This document shows positions 24,466 to 33,126 of a stretch of 64,000 bases of DNA, piece after piece. The stretch comes from Paenibacillus beijingensis (GTDB lineage: Bacteria; Bacillota; Bacilli; Paenibacillales; Paenibacillaceae). A model generated the notes under the pieces. That model was given only the letters and a program-made list of their open reading frames with translations, ran no database searches and was not told where the DNA came from. The position numbers and the translations under genes are program-made. The stretch's first letter is position 1. Every line of letters starts with the position of its first letter. The stretch covers positions 5,534,001 through 5,598,000 of the forward strand of contig NZ_CP011058.1 of the NCBI RefSeq assembly GCF_000961095.1. The letters are read 5' to 3'.

Positions 24466-24646
24466 AAAAATACCACTCCCTTATTGTTTTTGAAACCCAA
24501 TAAAGAAGCGGTATTAGTTGGCTTATTATTCAGAAGTTTATCGGTATAGATTCCGCAAGTTAGGATATTAGTCGTCAAAATTGTTCTGGTTGTAAACGAA
24601 TTCCAAATCCGCGCTATCCCTTGTTATACCGTTACTCTTCCCTCTT

Positions 24647-25465
24647 TCACGATACCTTATGCTCGATCCGCAGCTTGTCGGCGACCATCGCGATGAACTC
24701 GCTATTCGTAGGCTTCGATTTGCTGATGTTGATCGTGTAGCCGAACAGGTGGCTGATGCTGTCGATGTTGCCGCGCGTCCAGGCGACTTCGATCGCGTGG
24801 CGGATCGCACGTTCGACGCGGGACGGCGTCGTTTTGAATTTTTCGGCGATCGCGGGATAAAGCGTTTTGGTAATGGCTCCCAAAATTTCGATGTTGTTAT
24901 AAACCATCGTGATCGCTTCGCGCAAATATTGGTATCCTTTAATATGCGCCGGAACACCGATTTCATGAATAATGCTCGTAATGTTTGCGTCCAAATTTTT
25001 TCCCTTTTGAATCGGCACGACGTTGGACTTCGAATTATTTGTCGTTGTGACGTTATAAGAAGATGCGGACGAGACGACCGTTTGGTTGCCGATCAACTGC
25101 CGGATCCGGTTGGCAAGAACTTCCATATCGAACGGCTTCAAAATATAATACGAAGCCCCGAGCTGTACCGCTTTTTGCGTAATGTTTTCTTGACCGAAAG
25201 CCGTAAGCATAATGATTTTTGGCATGGGCGAAATGTTCATTTCACGCAGCCGTTCCAAAACACCGAGTCCATCGAGATGAGGCATAATAATATCTAAAAT
25301 AAGAATATCCGGAGGGCGGTTTGCTTCATTCAGTTGACGCAGCACTTCCTCGCCGTTATAGGCAATGCCGGCCACTTCCATATCCGCTTGGTCCGAGATA
25401 TATTCGGATAATAAATTCGTGAACTCGCGGTTATCATCCGCCAAAAGAACTTCTATTTTTTGCAA
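24647..25465 (-). CDS. spo0A: Sporulation master regulator Spo0A
   Basis: A 272-residue response regulator: receiver domain with the acidic pocket (ADDN) and phospho-acceptor Asp58 (DILILDIIMPHLDG), Lys in KPF, a linker rich in Ser/Asn/Thr, and the effector domain with TPSRVERAIRHAIEVAW and the recognition helix SKPTNSEFIAMVADKLR. I chose the TTG start (MQKIEVLLADDN), eight bases after GAGGAGG; an ATG two codons earlier is too close to the site. Three 0A boxes and a sigma-H-like promoter lie upstream. Confidence 0.97.
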   Translation of the reverse strand: MQKIEVLLADDNREFTNLLSEYISDQADMEVAGIAYNGEEVLRQLNEANRPPDILILDIIMPHLDGLGVLERLREMNISPMPKIIMLTAFGQENITQKAVQLGASYYILKPFDMEVLANRIRQLIGNQTVVSSASSYNVTTTNNSKSNVVPIQKGKNLDANITSIIHEIGVPAHIKGYQYLREAITMVYNNIEILGAITKTLYPAIAEKFKTTPSRVERAIRHAIEVAWTRGNIDSISHLFGYTINISKSKPTNSEFIAMVADKLRIEHKVS

Positions 25466-25531
25466 GATCATATCCTCCTCAATCTATTTTTATGTGGAGT
25501 GTCAGCCTTTTTCTTCCTGCTAGAAAACAAA

Positions 25532-25649
25532 TTCGACACCCCGGTTGAAATTCCTCCTGTCGAAAATTCTTTTTCTTTATTTATTTTGAGCAATCCTTTA
25601 TAATAAAGAATTTATTACATTGTCCGTTCTTTTTCGTTTAATTTCGACA
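25532..25649 (-). promoter_or_regulatory. spo0A control region: three 0A boxes and a sigma-H-like promoter
   Basis: Perfect Spo0A boxes (TGTCGAA in either orientation) occur at 25532-25538, 25558-25564 and 25643-25649. Between them, on the minus strand, AAAGGATTG, a 12-base gap and AAAGAAA resemble a sigma-H promoter (RNAGGAWWW/RNNGAAT) with one mismatch in each element. This matches the known feedback control of spo0A by its own product and sigma-H. Confidence 0.7.
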
Positions 25650-25683
25650 TCCTGCAATAACGTTTAAAAAAAATCTTAAGGCG

Positions 25684-27030
25684 TTAAGCCGCCTTAAGAT
25701 TTTGGGAAGCCGAATGTCTGCCGGATTTAAGGAGCACGCCCGCGTCTTGCAGCATCCATTCGATAAAGCATCCGTATCCTGAAGAAGGGTCGTTCACAAA
25801 GACGTGAGTTACGGCTCCGATCAGCTTGCCGTTTTGAATAACCGGACTGCCGGACATTCCTTGAACGATGCCGCCCGTCAGTTTCAGCAGCTTAGGATCG
25901 GTTACTTTAATGACCATTCCTTTTGTTGCCGGGTTCGTCTGTTTGCTTACATGCGATATTTCAATTTTAAACCGTTCCACCTTCTGGCCGTTCAAAACGG
26001 TAAGAATTTCGGCAGGCCCTTCCTTTACTTCTTCGGCAAACGCTACCGGCACCGATCGGTTGTCGTAGCTGTGATCGGGCAGTTCTTTCATTTTGCCGAA
26101 GATGCCAAACGATGTGTTATGCTCGATATTGCCTAAAATTTTGTTTTCATTGACAAAGTGGGCCCTTTTCTCTCCCGGTTCACCGCTTTGGCTTTTATTG
26201 ATGGAGGTGACGTTCGATTGCAATATTTGCCCGTCCCCTACCTCGATCGGAGTACCGGTATCCAAATCGGTAATGATATGTCCCAGCGCCCCATAGACCC
26301 CCTGATCCGGAGCGTAAAACGTGAGCGTTCCTACGCCGGCGGCCGAATCGCGAATATACAGCCCGAGACGCCAAGATTTATCCTCCGCATCGAATACCGG
26401 CTGCAGCTCGGTTTCGATCAGCTTTCCGGAACGCTTAATGAGCAAATGAAGCGGTTTGTTTGCGGCGCCCGCCTTTTCGGCGAATGAGGCAACCTTTTGA
26501 ACTTCACGTACAGGCGTTCCATTAATTTTTACGATAAGATCGCCAAGCTTGATTCCTGCCTTCTCTCCCGGTGAAACTTTACGAACCATTTTATCATTCA
26601 CTTGATGGTGGCCGACGACAAGCACCCCGGCAGACTTTACTTTCACGCCGATCGTTTGCCCGCCGGGAATAACGCGAAGATCGGGAACGACATTGACTTT
26701 AACCGTTTTAAAAGGAATTTTGCCGAATAATTTCAACCTTAAAGTCGTTTCTCCGCTGCTGTTCGATTGAATCGATATCGGTTTGTTCAGATCGACAGGC
26801 AGCGAGCCCAGACTTGAACCGTTGACATGCACGATGCGCGGGTCGACGGTCATAACTGCATGAACGGGCATACCATAGTCCAACCGCTTCATTTGCCCAG
26901 AAAACAACCGAACTTCATTCGGGAATGCGGCGAAATGCTGAAACGGGGCGGAGCTTCCGATCATGCAAACGACGAATACGAGAACTAATCCAAACCATCG
27001 CTTCCGCTGTTTGGCGCTCAATGATTTCAC
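25684..27030 (-). CDS. spoIVB: SpoIVB signalling peptidase
   Basis: A 448-residue protein: an N-terminal membrane/signal segment (about 10-28), a PDZ domain (about 130-200, with VSPGEKAGIKLGDLIVKING) and a serine peptidase domain whose catalytic Ser393 is in GMSGSPVIQNG. The forespore secretes it and it cuts SpoIVFA to start sigma-K activation. The GTG start at 27030 sits very close to AGGGAG; a TTG three codons on has better spacing. It is upstream of spo0A as in Bacillus. Confidence 0.96.
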   Translation of the reverse strand: MKSLSAKQRKRWFGLVLVFVVCMIGSSAPFQHFAAFPNEVRLFSGQMKRLDYGMPVHAVMTVDPRIVHVNGSSLGSLPVDLNKPISIQSNSSGETTLRLKLFGKIPFKTVKVNVVPDLRVIPGGQTIGVKVKSAGVLVVGHHQVNDKMVRKVSPGEKAGIKLGDLIVKINGTPVREVQKVASFAEKAGAANKPLHLLIKRSGKLIETELQPVFDAEDKSWRLGLYIRDSAAGVGTLTFYAPDQGVYGALGHIITDLDTGTPIEVGDGQILQSNVTSINKSQSGEPGEKRAHFVNENKILGNIEHNTSFGIFGKMKELPDHSYDNRSVPVAFAEEVKEGPAEILTVLNGQKVERFKIEISHVSKQTNPATKGMVIKVTDPKLLKLTGGIVQGMSGSPVIQNGKLIGAVTHVFVNDPSSGYGCFIEWMLQDAGVLLKSGRHSASQNLKAA

Positions 27031-27142
27031 GCTCCCTGTAGTTCCATCGCTTGACGAGAAAGGTTTTCGCCATTTGCGTACCTATAAGGTACCCCGCCCC
27101 CCCTGTTTTATGTCCGCAAAAACATTCCCTGGCTGCCTTTCA

Positions 27143-28843
27143 TTACGCCCCTTTCTGCTGATCGGCCAAGTGAAGCATTTCCTGTGCGTGGTGCCTTGTT
27201 TTTTCCGTCACTTCCACTCCGCCGAGCATGCGCGCAAGCTCTTCGATCCGCTCTTTATCGGTCAGCTCCTTGACCGAGGTCGAAGTGCGCTCGCGCTCGA
27301 TATTTTTGCTGATTTCGTAATGATAATCCGCCATACAGGCGACCTGCGGCAGATGGGTGATTGAGAACACTTGACATTGCGAAGACAAACGCGACATTTT
27401 TTCCGCAATCGCCTGCGCAGCCCGTCCGCTTACCCCTGTATCCACTTCGTCAAAAACGAGTACCGGCACTTGGTCGATCTTTGCAAAAATGCTCTTCAGC
27501 GCCAGCATAATACGGGACATTTCCCCGCCCGAGGCAATTTTGCTGAGCGGCTTGAGCGGTTCACCGGGGTTGGGAGCGAGCATGAAAGCAGCCTCATCCA
27601 GCCCGTTGACGCCTAGGCGCAGCTGCTCGCCGGAATGAAGCTGTTCCAGCTGAACCTGAAAGATGGTCCGGCTCATGCCGAGCTGCTTCAGCTCGGCTTC
27701 AATGGAAGCGGAAAGCCGATCACCCGCATCTCTCCGTTTATCCGAAAGCCGTTTTCCAAGCTTGACCGCCTTGGCATGCAGCTTCTCCGCCTTCTCCGTC
27801 AGCTTCTGCAAATGCTCGTCGCGGTTTTCGATCAAATCGCGTTCGGTCGTAATTTTGGCCGCGTAGGCGAGAATGTCGGGAATCGATTCGCCGTATTTAC
27901 GCTTTAACGTATGGATCAGATCGAGCCGGTCCGATATTTCGGCAAGCCGTTCAGGGTCGCTCTGAACGCTATCCTTGTAATCCCTCAATTGAAACACGGC
28001 ATCCTCGGCTTGATAAAAAGCAGACTGCAGCTGTTCCACGATCGGATTCAGGGCAGCGCCGTCATAGGCGCGAATATCCTCCAGCTTTGCCAGCGCCTTG
28101 CTGAACGCATCCAGCCCTTCCGCGCCGAACAGCAGCGAGTATGCCCCCGAAACGCTGTGCATAATTTTCTCCGTATGGGATAGCTTGCTCTTCTCCTCCG
28201 CAAGCCATTCCTCTTCGTCCGGTTTTAAATTCGCCGCTTCGATTTCTTCGATTTGAAAACGGTACAAATCAAGCAGCTGCATATTTTGGCGTGTTGATTC
28301 CTCGACTTGCCGGAGGGCGGCTTTCACTTGCTGATAGTCGCCGAACACGCTTTGATATTCGGCTTTTAAATCGGCCAATTCAGCGCCGGCAAATAAATCG
28401 AGCCATTCCAAATGGTGCTCGCTCTTCAGCAGCGACTGATGCTCATGCTGTCCGTGAACGTTCACGAGACATTCGCCCACTTCCCGAAGCATCGTCATAT
28501 TGACGATGCTTCCGTTAATACGGCACGCGCTCTTGCCGGTAATAGACAGCTCGCGTTTAATGATCAACAAATCTTCGGGCGACGCCTTCAGCCCGAGTTT
28601 GTCCATCACTTTCCAGGCAGGGTGATCGCTTGGGAGCTCGAACATCGCTTCCATCTCCGCTTTATCGCATCCGTAACGCACCATATCCGAGGAGCCTCTT
28701 CCGCCGACCAGCAAACTAAGCGCATCGATCAGAATCGATTTCCCGGCGCCCGTTTCACCGGTTAAGACATGAAACCCGTTATGAAACTCTACCGCTACCT
28801 CTTCAATTACCGCTAAATTACGAATTGACAATTCACGAAGCAT
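27143..28843 (-). CDS. recN: DNA repair protein RecN
   Basis: A 566-residue SMC-like ATPase. Walker A GETGAGKS is near residue 30-37, a long coiled-coil middle (about 150-370) follows, then the ABC signature ASGGEMSRIMLAL and Walker B LVFDEVDTGVSG. It acts early in double-strand-break repair. It precedes spoIVB and follows argR in the conserved ahrC-recN-spoIVB order. The 112-base gap to spoIVB contains a 15-base palindrome (27081-27095). Confidence 0.96.
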   Translation of the reverse strand: MLRELSIRNLAVIEEVAVEFHNGFHVLTGETGAGKSILIDALSLLVGGRGSSDMVRYGCDKAEMEAMFELPSDHPAWKVMDKLGLKASPEDLLIIKRELSITGKSACRINGSIVNMTMLREVGECLVNVHGQHEHQSLLKSEHHLEWLDLFAGAELADLKAEYQSVFGDYQQVKAALRQVEESTRQNMQLLDLYRFQIEEIEAANLKPDEEEWLAEEKSKLSHTEKIMHSVSGAYSLLFGAEGLDAFSKALAKLEDIRAYDGAALNPIVEQLQSAFYQAEDAVFQLRDYKDSVQSDPERLAEISDRLDLIHTLKRKYGESIPDILAYAAKITTERDLIENRDEHLQKLTEKAEKLHAKAVKLGKRLSDKRRDAGDRLSASIEAELKQLGMSRTIFQVQLEQLHSGEQLRLGVNGLDEAAFMLAPNPGEPLKPLSKIASGGEMSRIMLALKSIFAKIDQVPVLVFDEVDTGVSGRAAQAIAEKMSRLSSQCQVFSITHLPQVACMADYHYEISKNIERERTSTSVKELTDKERIEELARMLGGVEVTEKTRHHAQEMLHLADQQKGA

Positions 28844-28880
28844 AAGATGAACACCCCTTAATGAAATGGTTGTTAATACA

Positions 28881-29333
28881 TCAATTCATCATGCCATGAA
28901 GCGTCTGGACCAGCTTGCCGCTCTGCTCCCTGCTTCTGCATATAATCAGGATCGTATCGTCGCCGCAAATGGTACCCATCACTTCGGGCCAGTCCATTCC
29001 GTCGATCAATGCGCCGATCGTGTTGGCCGTCCCCGGCAAACATTTCATGACGACCAGATTGTCGGTATAATCGATATGGAGAAAATGGTCCAGCAGCGCC
29101 CGCTTCAGCTTGTTGACCGGTACGGCCCGCTGTTCCTGCGGCAACGAATATTTGTATCGGCCGTCCTCGGCCGGAATTTTAATCAGCTGCATCTCCTTAA
29201 TATCCCGCGATACGGTTGCTTGAGTCACCTGCAGCCCTGCGTTGCGCAGCGACTCCACGAGCTCATCCTGGGTTTCGATTATCTCCTGTGCAATAATCTC
29301 CCGAATTTTTACTTGCCGCAGTCCTTTCATCAT
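28881..29333 (-). CDS. argR: Arginine repressor/activator ArgR (AhrC)
   Basis: A 150-residue ArgR. The winged-helix N-terminus carries ETQDELVESLRNAG and TQATVSRDIKEMQL; the C-terminal hexamerisation and arginine-binding domain has GTICGDDTILIICR. It represses arginine synthesis and activates breakdown. Two adjacent ATGs follow AGGAGGTCA; the second (29330) has the better spacing. It lies 37 bases before recN. Confidence 0.96.
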   Translation of the reverse strand: MMKGLRQVKIREIIAQEIIETQDELVESLRNAGLQVTQATVSRDIKEMQLIKIPAEDGRYKYSLPQEQRAVPVNKLKRALLDHFLHIDYTDNLVVMKCLPGTANTIGALIDGMDWPEVMGTICGDDTILIICRSREQSGKLVQTLHGMMN

Positions 29334-29380
29334 TGACCTCCTAAAAACTCATGTTTGTATGTTAGCTCGCAGCACTCCGG

Positions 29381-29830
29381 CTATTGATTGTCCAGTAAAA
29401 ATTTCACCATTCGTACCGATCCGTCCCTCATGTCCACAACCAGAATGCCTTCCATTTGCGGCAGCAGCAAACTGTATACGAGCAGCCGGTCTCTCAGCCC
29501 GCTTCCCGTCCAATTCATCGGTTGCCTCTCCCGCGCCATCTTGACGGCATACATTAAACCGTCTTTCTCGGCAATATAATCCACATAAATCCGGCTCTGC
29601 AGCGGTTTGCCGTCCAGCTCCAATTCAATCGGGAGCCGGTGTTTGCCTGAACTTACGGCATAGCCGCAGGACTCCAGAAGCAGAACCGCCTCATCATCGG
29701 GTTCAAGCGGTTCTCCGCTGCCCAGAATCAGCCTGTTCACTGCCCTCGGCTCATGGAGCCAATGATACAAAGCCCGGTAAATCCAATATAACACCAACAC
29801 GGAGGCTGCAATCATAACCAGTCCGTCCAT
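29381..29830 (-). CDS. Unknown membrane-anchored protein
   Basis: A 149-residue protein I do not recognise. Residues 1-23 form a membrane helix, followed by a soluble domain with KHRLPIELELDGKPLQSRIYVDYI and a C-terminal LLLPQMEGILVVDMRDGSVRMVKF that suggests an alpha/beta fold. The pattern of alternating strands with a K-M-A-R motif is faintly reminiscent of restriction-endonuclease-like folds, but this is only an impression. It lies between tlyA and argR, where Bacillus has no gene. GTGGAG precedes the ATG. Confidence 0.75.
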   Translation of the reverse strand: MDGLVMIAASVLVLYWIYRALYHWLHEPRAVNRLILGSGEPLEPDDEAVLLLESCGYAVSSGKHRLPIELELDGKPLQSRIYVDYIAEKDGLMYAVKMARERQPMNWTGSGLRDRLLVYSLLLPQMEGILVVDMRDGSVRMVKFLLDNQ

Positions 29831-30013
29831 GTTTCTCCACTCCCATCTCCCCGCTGTAATAAATTCCTTATTATTTTCGAGTTGCGGGGAGAAGATTCCT
29901 CTTATCGATTATAAATCCGCACGTCACACGAACGCTTGTTTGGTTTTTTTAGTTTACCAAATGATTCGGGTATCTGTAAAGTAGGCGCACAGGCCATTTT
30001 AAGAACGACGCCC

Positions 30014-30070
30014 ATGAGAAAACCTCTATCGAGGCCTCTCAGGGATGATTGTCCGCGTTTAAAGGAGGTT
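30014..30070 (-). ncRNA. Recurrent terminator-like motif, copy 1
   Basis: On the minus strand AACCTC and GAGGTT pair at the ends, with TAAACGCGG, TCATCC and TGA between and a TTTTCTC tract after. The sequence aligns well with a second copy at 37060-37112, including the unpaired inner part. It lies in the 358-base gap between tlyA and the unknown gene. The rest of the gap holds the tlyA terminator, a perfect inverted repeat (30079-30124) and a hairpin TCTCCCCGC/GCGGGGAGA (29847-29893), but no gene. Confidence 0.5.
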
Positions 30071-30078
30071 TATCGCCA

Positions 30079-30124
30079 AGATAGAATTTGATTTTTGCAA
30101 CTGCGAAATTTATAAATTCTATCT
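30079..30124. repeat. Perfect 11-base inverted repeat
   Basis: AGATAGAATTT (30079-30089) and AAATTCTATCT (30114-30124) are exact complements around a 24-base AT-rich loop. It sits between the tlyA terminator and the recurrent motif. It could be a protein-binding site or a secondary hairpin; no T tract follows on either strand. Confidence 0.6.
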
Positions 30125-30130
30125 GTGGTC

Positions 30131-30175
30131 AAAAAAAGACCGGCTATGCATAAAGAAGCATAAGCCAGTCTTTTA
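30131..30175 (-). terminator. Intrinsic terminator of tlyA
   Basis: The minus strand reads AAAGACTGGCTTATGC, an eight-base loop, then GCATAGCCGGTCTTT, running into seven T residues. It lies about 14 bases after the tlyA stop codon. Confidence 0.9.
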
Positions 30176-30188
30176 AAGCTGCCGCATA

Positions 30189-31007
30189 TCAGGAAAACGT
30201 CGATCCCGCTTGGCGGACGATGTCGGCAATGGCGGCTTTGTCCGCCGTCACCGCTCCCGGCTCGTTCTCCCATTTCCAGTAAGCCAGAAATTCAATATTT
30301 CCTTCGCCGCCCGTAATCGGAGAAAAGGTAAGGCCGTGAAGCGAGAAACCCGTTTCGGAGGCAAAAGCGAGGACGCTGCTCAGCACCTCTTCATGAACGA
30401 CCGGATCTCTTACGACGCCCGACTTGCCGACTTTCTCGCGGCCGGCTTCGAACTGCGGCTTGATGAGCGCAACGACGCCCGCACCAACATCCAGCATTCC
30501 CGACAGCGCAGGCAAAATAAGCTTCAGCGAAATAAAGGAGACGTCGATGGAAGCAAAATCCGGGGCCGGACCGTTCAATCCTTCCCGGGTTAAATAACGA
30601 AAGTTCGTCCGCTCCATTACATTCACCCGCTCGTCCTGCCTGAGCGACCAGTCGAGCTGATTGTAGCCGACATCGATCGCATAGACGTAATGGGATCCGT
30701 GCTGAAGGGCGCAGTCGGTAAATCCGCCCGTCGATGAACCGATATCCAGCATGACGGCTCCTGTTAAATCAAGACCGAACGTCTTGATCGCTTTTTCCAG
30801 CTTCAAGCCGCCGCGGCTGACGTAAGGATGGACGGCGCCTTTGACTTTGATGTCGCTCGTGCGGTCCACCTTCGTACCGCTTTTGTCCACAGGCTCGTCA
30901 TTGACGAGCACCAATCCGGCCATCAGCGCCGCTTTCGCTTTTTCCCGGCTTTCAAAAAAACCGCGTTCCACGAGCAGCACATCGATTCGTTCTTTAAGGT
31001 TGGTCAT
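30189..31007 (-). CDS. tlyA: TlyA family rRNA 2'-O-methyltransferase
   Basis: A 272-residue protein: an N-terminal S4 RNA-binding domain (about 6-65, RIDVLLVERGFFESREKAKA) and an FtsJ-type Rossmann methyltransferase with the SAM motif MLDIGSSTGGFTDC and the K-D-K-like residues around FASIDVSFISL. TlyA proteins methylate ribosomal RNA and were once called hemolysins. It corresponds to Bacillus yqxC between dxs and ahrC. Confidence 0.93.
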   Translation of the reverse strand: MTNLKERIDVLLVERGFFESREKAKAALMAGLVLVNDEPVDKSGTKVDRTSDIKVKGAVHPYVSRGGLKLEKAIKTFGLDLTGAVMLDIGSSTGGFTDCALQHGSHYVYAIDVGYNQLDWSLRQDERVNVMERTNFRYLTREGLNGPAPDFASIDVSFISLKLILPALSGMLDVGAGVVALIKPQFEAGREKVGKSGVVRDPVVHEEVLSSVLAFASETGFSLHGLTFSPITGGEGNIEFLAYWKWENEPGAVTADKAAIADIVRQAGSTFS

Positions 31008-31047
31008 CTATCTTCTTGCTCCTTTAAACGGCATTCGGACAAGGCAA

Positions 31048-31087
31048 GAGCCCCTGTTTCGATGAATCATCGACTATTAAGGGGCTC
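31048..31087 (-). terminator. Double-stem hairpin between dxs and tlyA
   Basis: The outer arms GAGCCCCT (31080-31087 on the minus strand) and AGGGGCTC (31048-31055) enclose a second stem TCGATGA/TCATCGA. No T tract follows, so it may pause or process the transcript rather than terminate it. It lies in the 94-base gap between dxs and tlyA. Confidence 0.5.
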
Positions 31088-31101
31088 CGCATATCGTTAA
31101 T

Positions 31102-32997
31102 CTAGTGTTGATTTGTTGCGCGCTTGCGCTTCGGCAGTGCGCCGATCACTTCGGCGGCAAGCTTCTCGGCCGTAAGTCCTGTCTCCTGACGCTGCTCTTT
31201 AATCGTTCCATGCTCAATGAACAGATCCGGTACGCCGATAATTTTTACTTTCAGTCCCGTTATGCTGTGAAGGGAGTAAAATTCCAACACCGCGCTGCCC
31301 AAACCGCCCATCTCCGAGCCTTCTTCCATGACGAAGATGTTAAGTCCTTCTTCAGCAAGCCGAAGCAGCATCGCTTCATCCAGCGGTTTGATGAAACGCG
31401 CGTTGACGATGCGCAGTTTGATCCCTTCGCGGCGGAGCAGCTCCGCCGCTTCTTCGGCCGTCTGCAGCATCGGGCCGATCGCAAGCACAACGGCGGAATC
31501 GCCCTCGCGAACCGTTTCCCATGTGCCGATCGGAATCGGCGTCATGACCGGATCGATATCGACGCCGAGCCCGTTAATTCGCGGATAACGGACCGCAATC
31601 GGCCCTTCGTTGTAATCGACCGCCGTCTTCAGCATGTTGCGCAGTTCGTTCTCGTCTTTAGGCATCATGAGCACCATGTTCGGAATGTGACGCAGGAAGG
31701 CGATGTCGTAGACGCCTTGATGCGTTTCCCCATCGGGTCCGACAAACCCTGCACGGTCGATTGCGAAAATAACGTTGGCCTGATGGCGGCAAATATCGTG
31801 CACGACCTGGTCGTACGCCCGCTGCAGAAAGGTCGAATAGACGGCAAATACCGGCTTCATCCCTTCAAGCGCGAGCGCCGCCGACATCGTTGCCGCATGC
31901 TGCTCGGCAATGCCGACATCGATCATCCGTCCCGGAAACCGCTCCGCAAACTTCAGCAGTCCCGATCCGCCCGGCATTGCCGGCGTAACCGCGATGATGC
32001 GATCGTCGAGTTCCGCCAGCTCGATCAAGGCGTCGCCGAACACTTCCGTGTACATCGGAGGCCCGACCGCTTTGAGCACTTGGCCGGACTCGATCTTATA
32101 CGGAGTGATGCCGTGCCACTTATGCGAATCCGCCTCCGCAGGCAAATAGCCTTTTCCTTTAACCGTCACAACATGAATGAGTACCGGGCCCTGCACGCTT
32201 TCCACCTGCTGAAGCACCTCCAGCAGCTGATTCAGATCATGCCCGTCGACCGGACCGAAGTAATGGAATCCGAACTGTTCGAACAAAATGCCGCTGACCA
32301 GCAAATATTTGAGGCTGTCCTTGAAGCGCTCGATTGTCTTCGCCAATTTGCCGCCGATGGCGGGTATCCGGTTGAGCGTTGATTGCACTTCTTCCTTGGC
32401 CTTCTGGTAATGGCGGTCGGTGCGGATTTTGCCCAAATAACTGTGCAGCGCGCCTACGTTAGGGGCGATCGACATTTCGTTATCGTTCAGAATGACGATC
32501 AGGTTTTTCTTCTCGTGCCCGATATGGTTAAGCGCCTCCAGCGCCATCCCGCCGGTCAGGGCGCCGTCACCGATTACGGCGACGACTTTGTTCGTTTCGC
32601 CTTTTAAATCTCTGGCGAGCGCCATACCCATCGCGGCCGACAGCGACGTGCTGCTGTGACCCGCTTCCCACACATCATGCTCGCTCTCGGCGCGTTTGAC
32701 AAATCCGCACAAGCCTTTATATTTGCGCAAAGTACTGAAGCGGTCCATCCTGCCCGTCAAAATTTTGTGCACGTAGGATTGGTGACCGACATCAAAAATA
32801 AATTTATCCTGCGGACTGTTGAACAAATAATGAAGCGCCAGAGTCAATTCAACGACACCCAAGTTCGGCGCGAGATGACCGCCCGTCACGGAAAGATTGC
32901 GAATAAGAAATTCGCGAATTTCGCCGGCCAGCTGTTCCAGTTCAGGTACGGTAAATGCTTTCAGATCCTGTGGTCCGTTAACGTTGTCGAGCAGCAC
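31102..32997 (-). CDS. dxs: 1-deoxy-D-xylulose-5-phosphate synthase
   Basis: A 631-residue thiamine-diphosphate enzyme, first step of the non-mevalonate isoprenoid pathway (pyruvate plus glyceraldehyde-3-phosphate). Visible motifs are GHQSYVHKILTGR, the ThDP motif GDGALTGGMALEALN to NDNEMS, GIAEQHA with the catalytic Glu, and the DRAG motif (AIDRAGFVGPDG). The GTG start follows CGAGGAAAG. It precedes tlyA and follows ispA, the conserved order. Confidence 0.97.
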   Translation of the reverse strand: MLLDNVNGPQDLKAFTVPELEQLAGEIREFLIRNLSVTGGHLAPNLGVVELTLALHYLFNSPQDKFIFDVGHQSYVHKILTGRMDRFSTLRKYKGLCGFVKRAESEHDVWEAGHSSTSLSAAMGMALARDLKGETNKVVAVIGDGALTGGMALEALNHIGHEKKNLIVILNDNEMSIAPNVGALHSYLGKIRTDRHYQKAKEEVQSTLNRIPAIGGKLAKTIERFKDSLKYLLVSGILFEQFGFHYFGPVDGHDLNQLLEVLQQVESVQGPVLIHVVTVKGKGYLPAEADSHKWHGITPYKIESGQVLKAVGPPMYTEVFGDALIELAELDDRIIAVTPAMPGGSGLLKFAERFPGRMIDVGIAEQHAATMSAALALEGMKPVFAVYSTFLQRAYDQVVHDICRHQANVIFAIDRAGFVGPDGETHQGVYDIAFLRHIPNMVLMMPKDENELRNMLKTAVDYNEGPIAVRYPRINGLGVDIDPVMTPIPIGTWETVREGDSAVVLAIGPMLQTAEEAAELLRREGIKLRIVNARFIKPLDEAMLLRLAEEGLNIFVMEEGSEMGGLGSAVLEFYSLHSITGLKVKIIGVPDLFIEHGTIKEQRQETGLTAEKLAAEVIGALPKRKRATNQH

Positions 32998-33126
32998 ATT
33001 ACTTTCCTCGCTTTCATGAACAACTGTTTCTTCGTCGTCCGATAAACATCAGCATTTTCAATCATTATAACACAGCCTTCGCCACGTTTCCTAGGAATTG
33101 ACACATGAGCTGCCCGTTCGCCGAAG

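Noticed and set aside
24132..24646. Complete ydaO riboswitch
   Set aside because: Only the 3' core was found. The 5' conserved segments GGGGGACCCA and GGGGTGAATC are absent from the whole gap on the minus strand.
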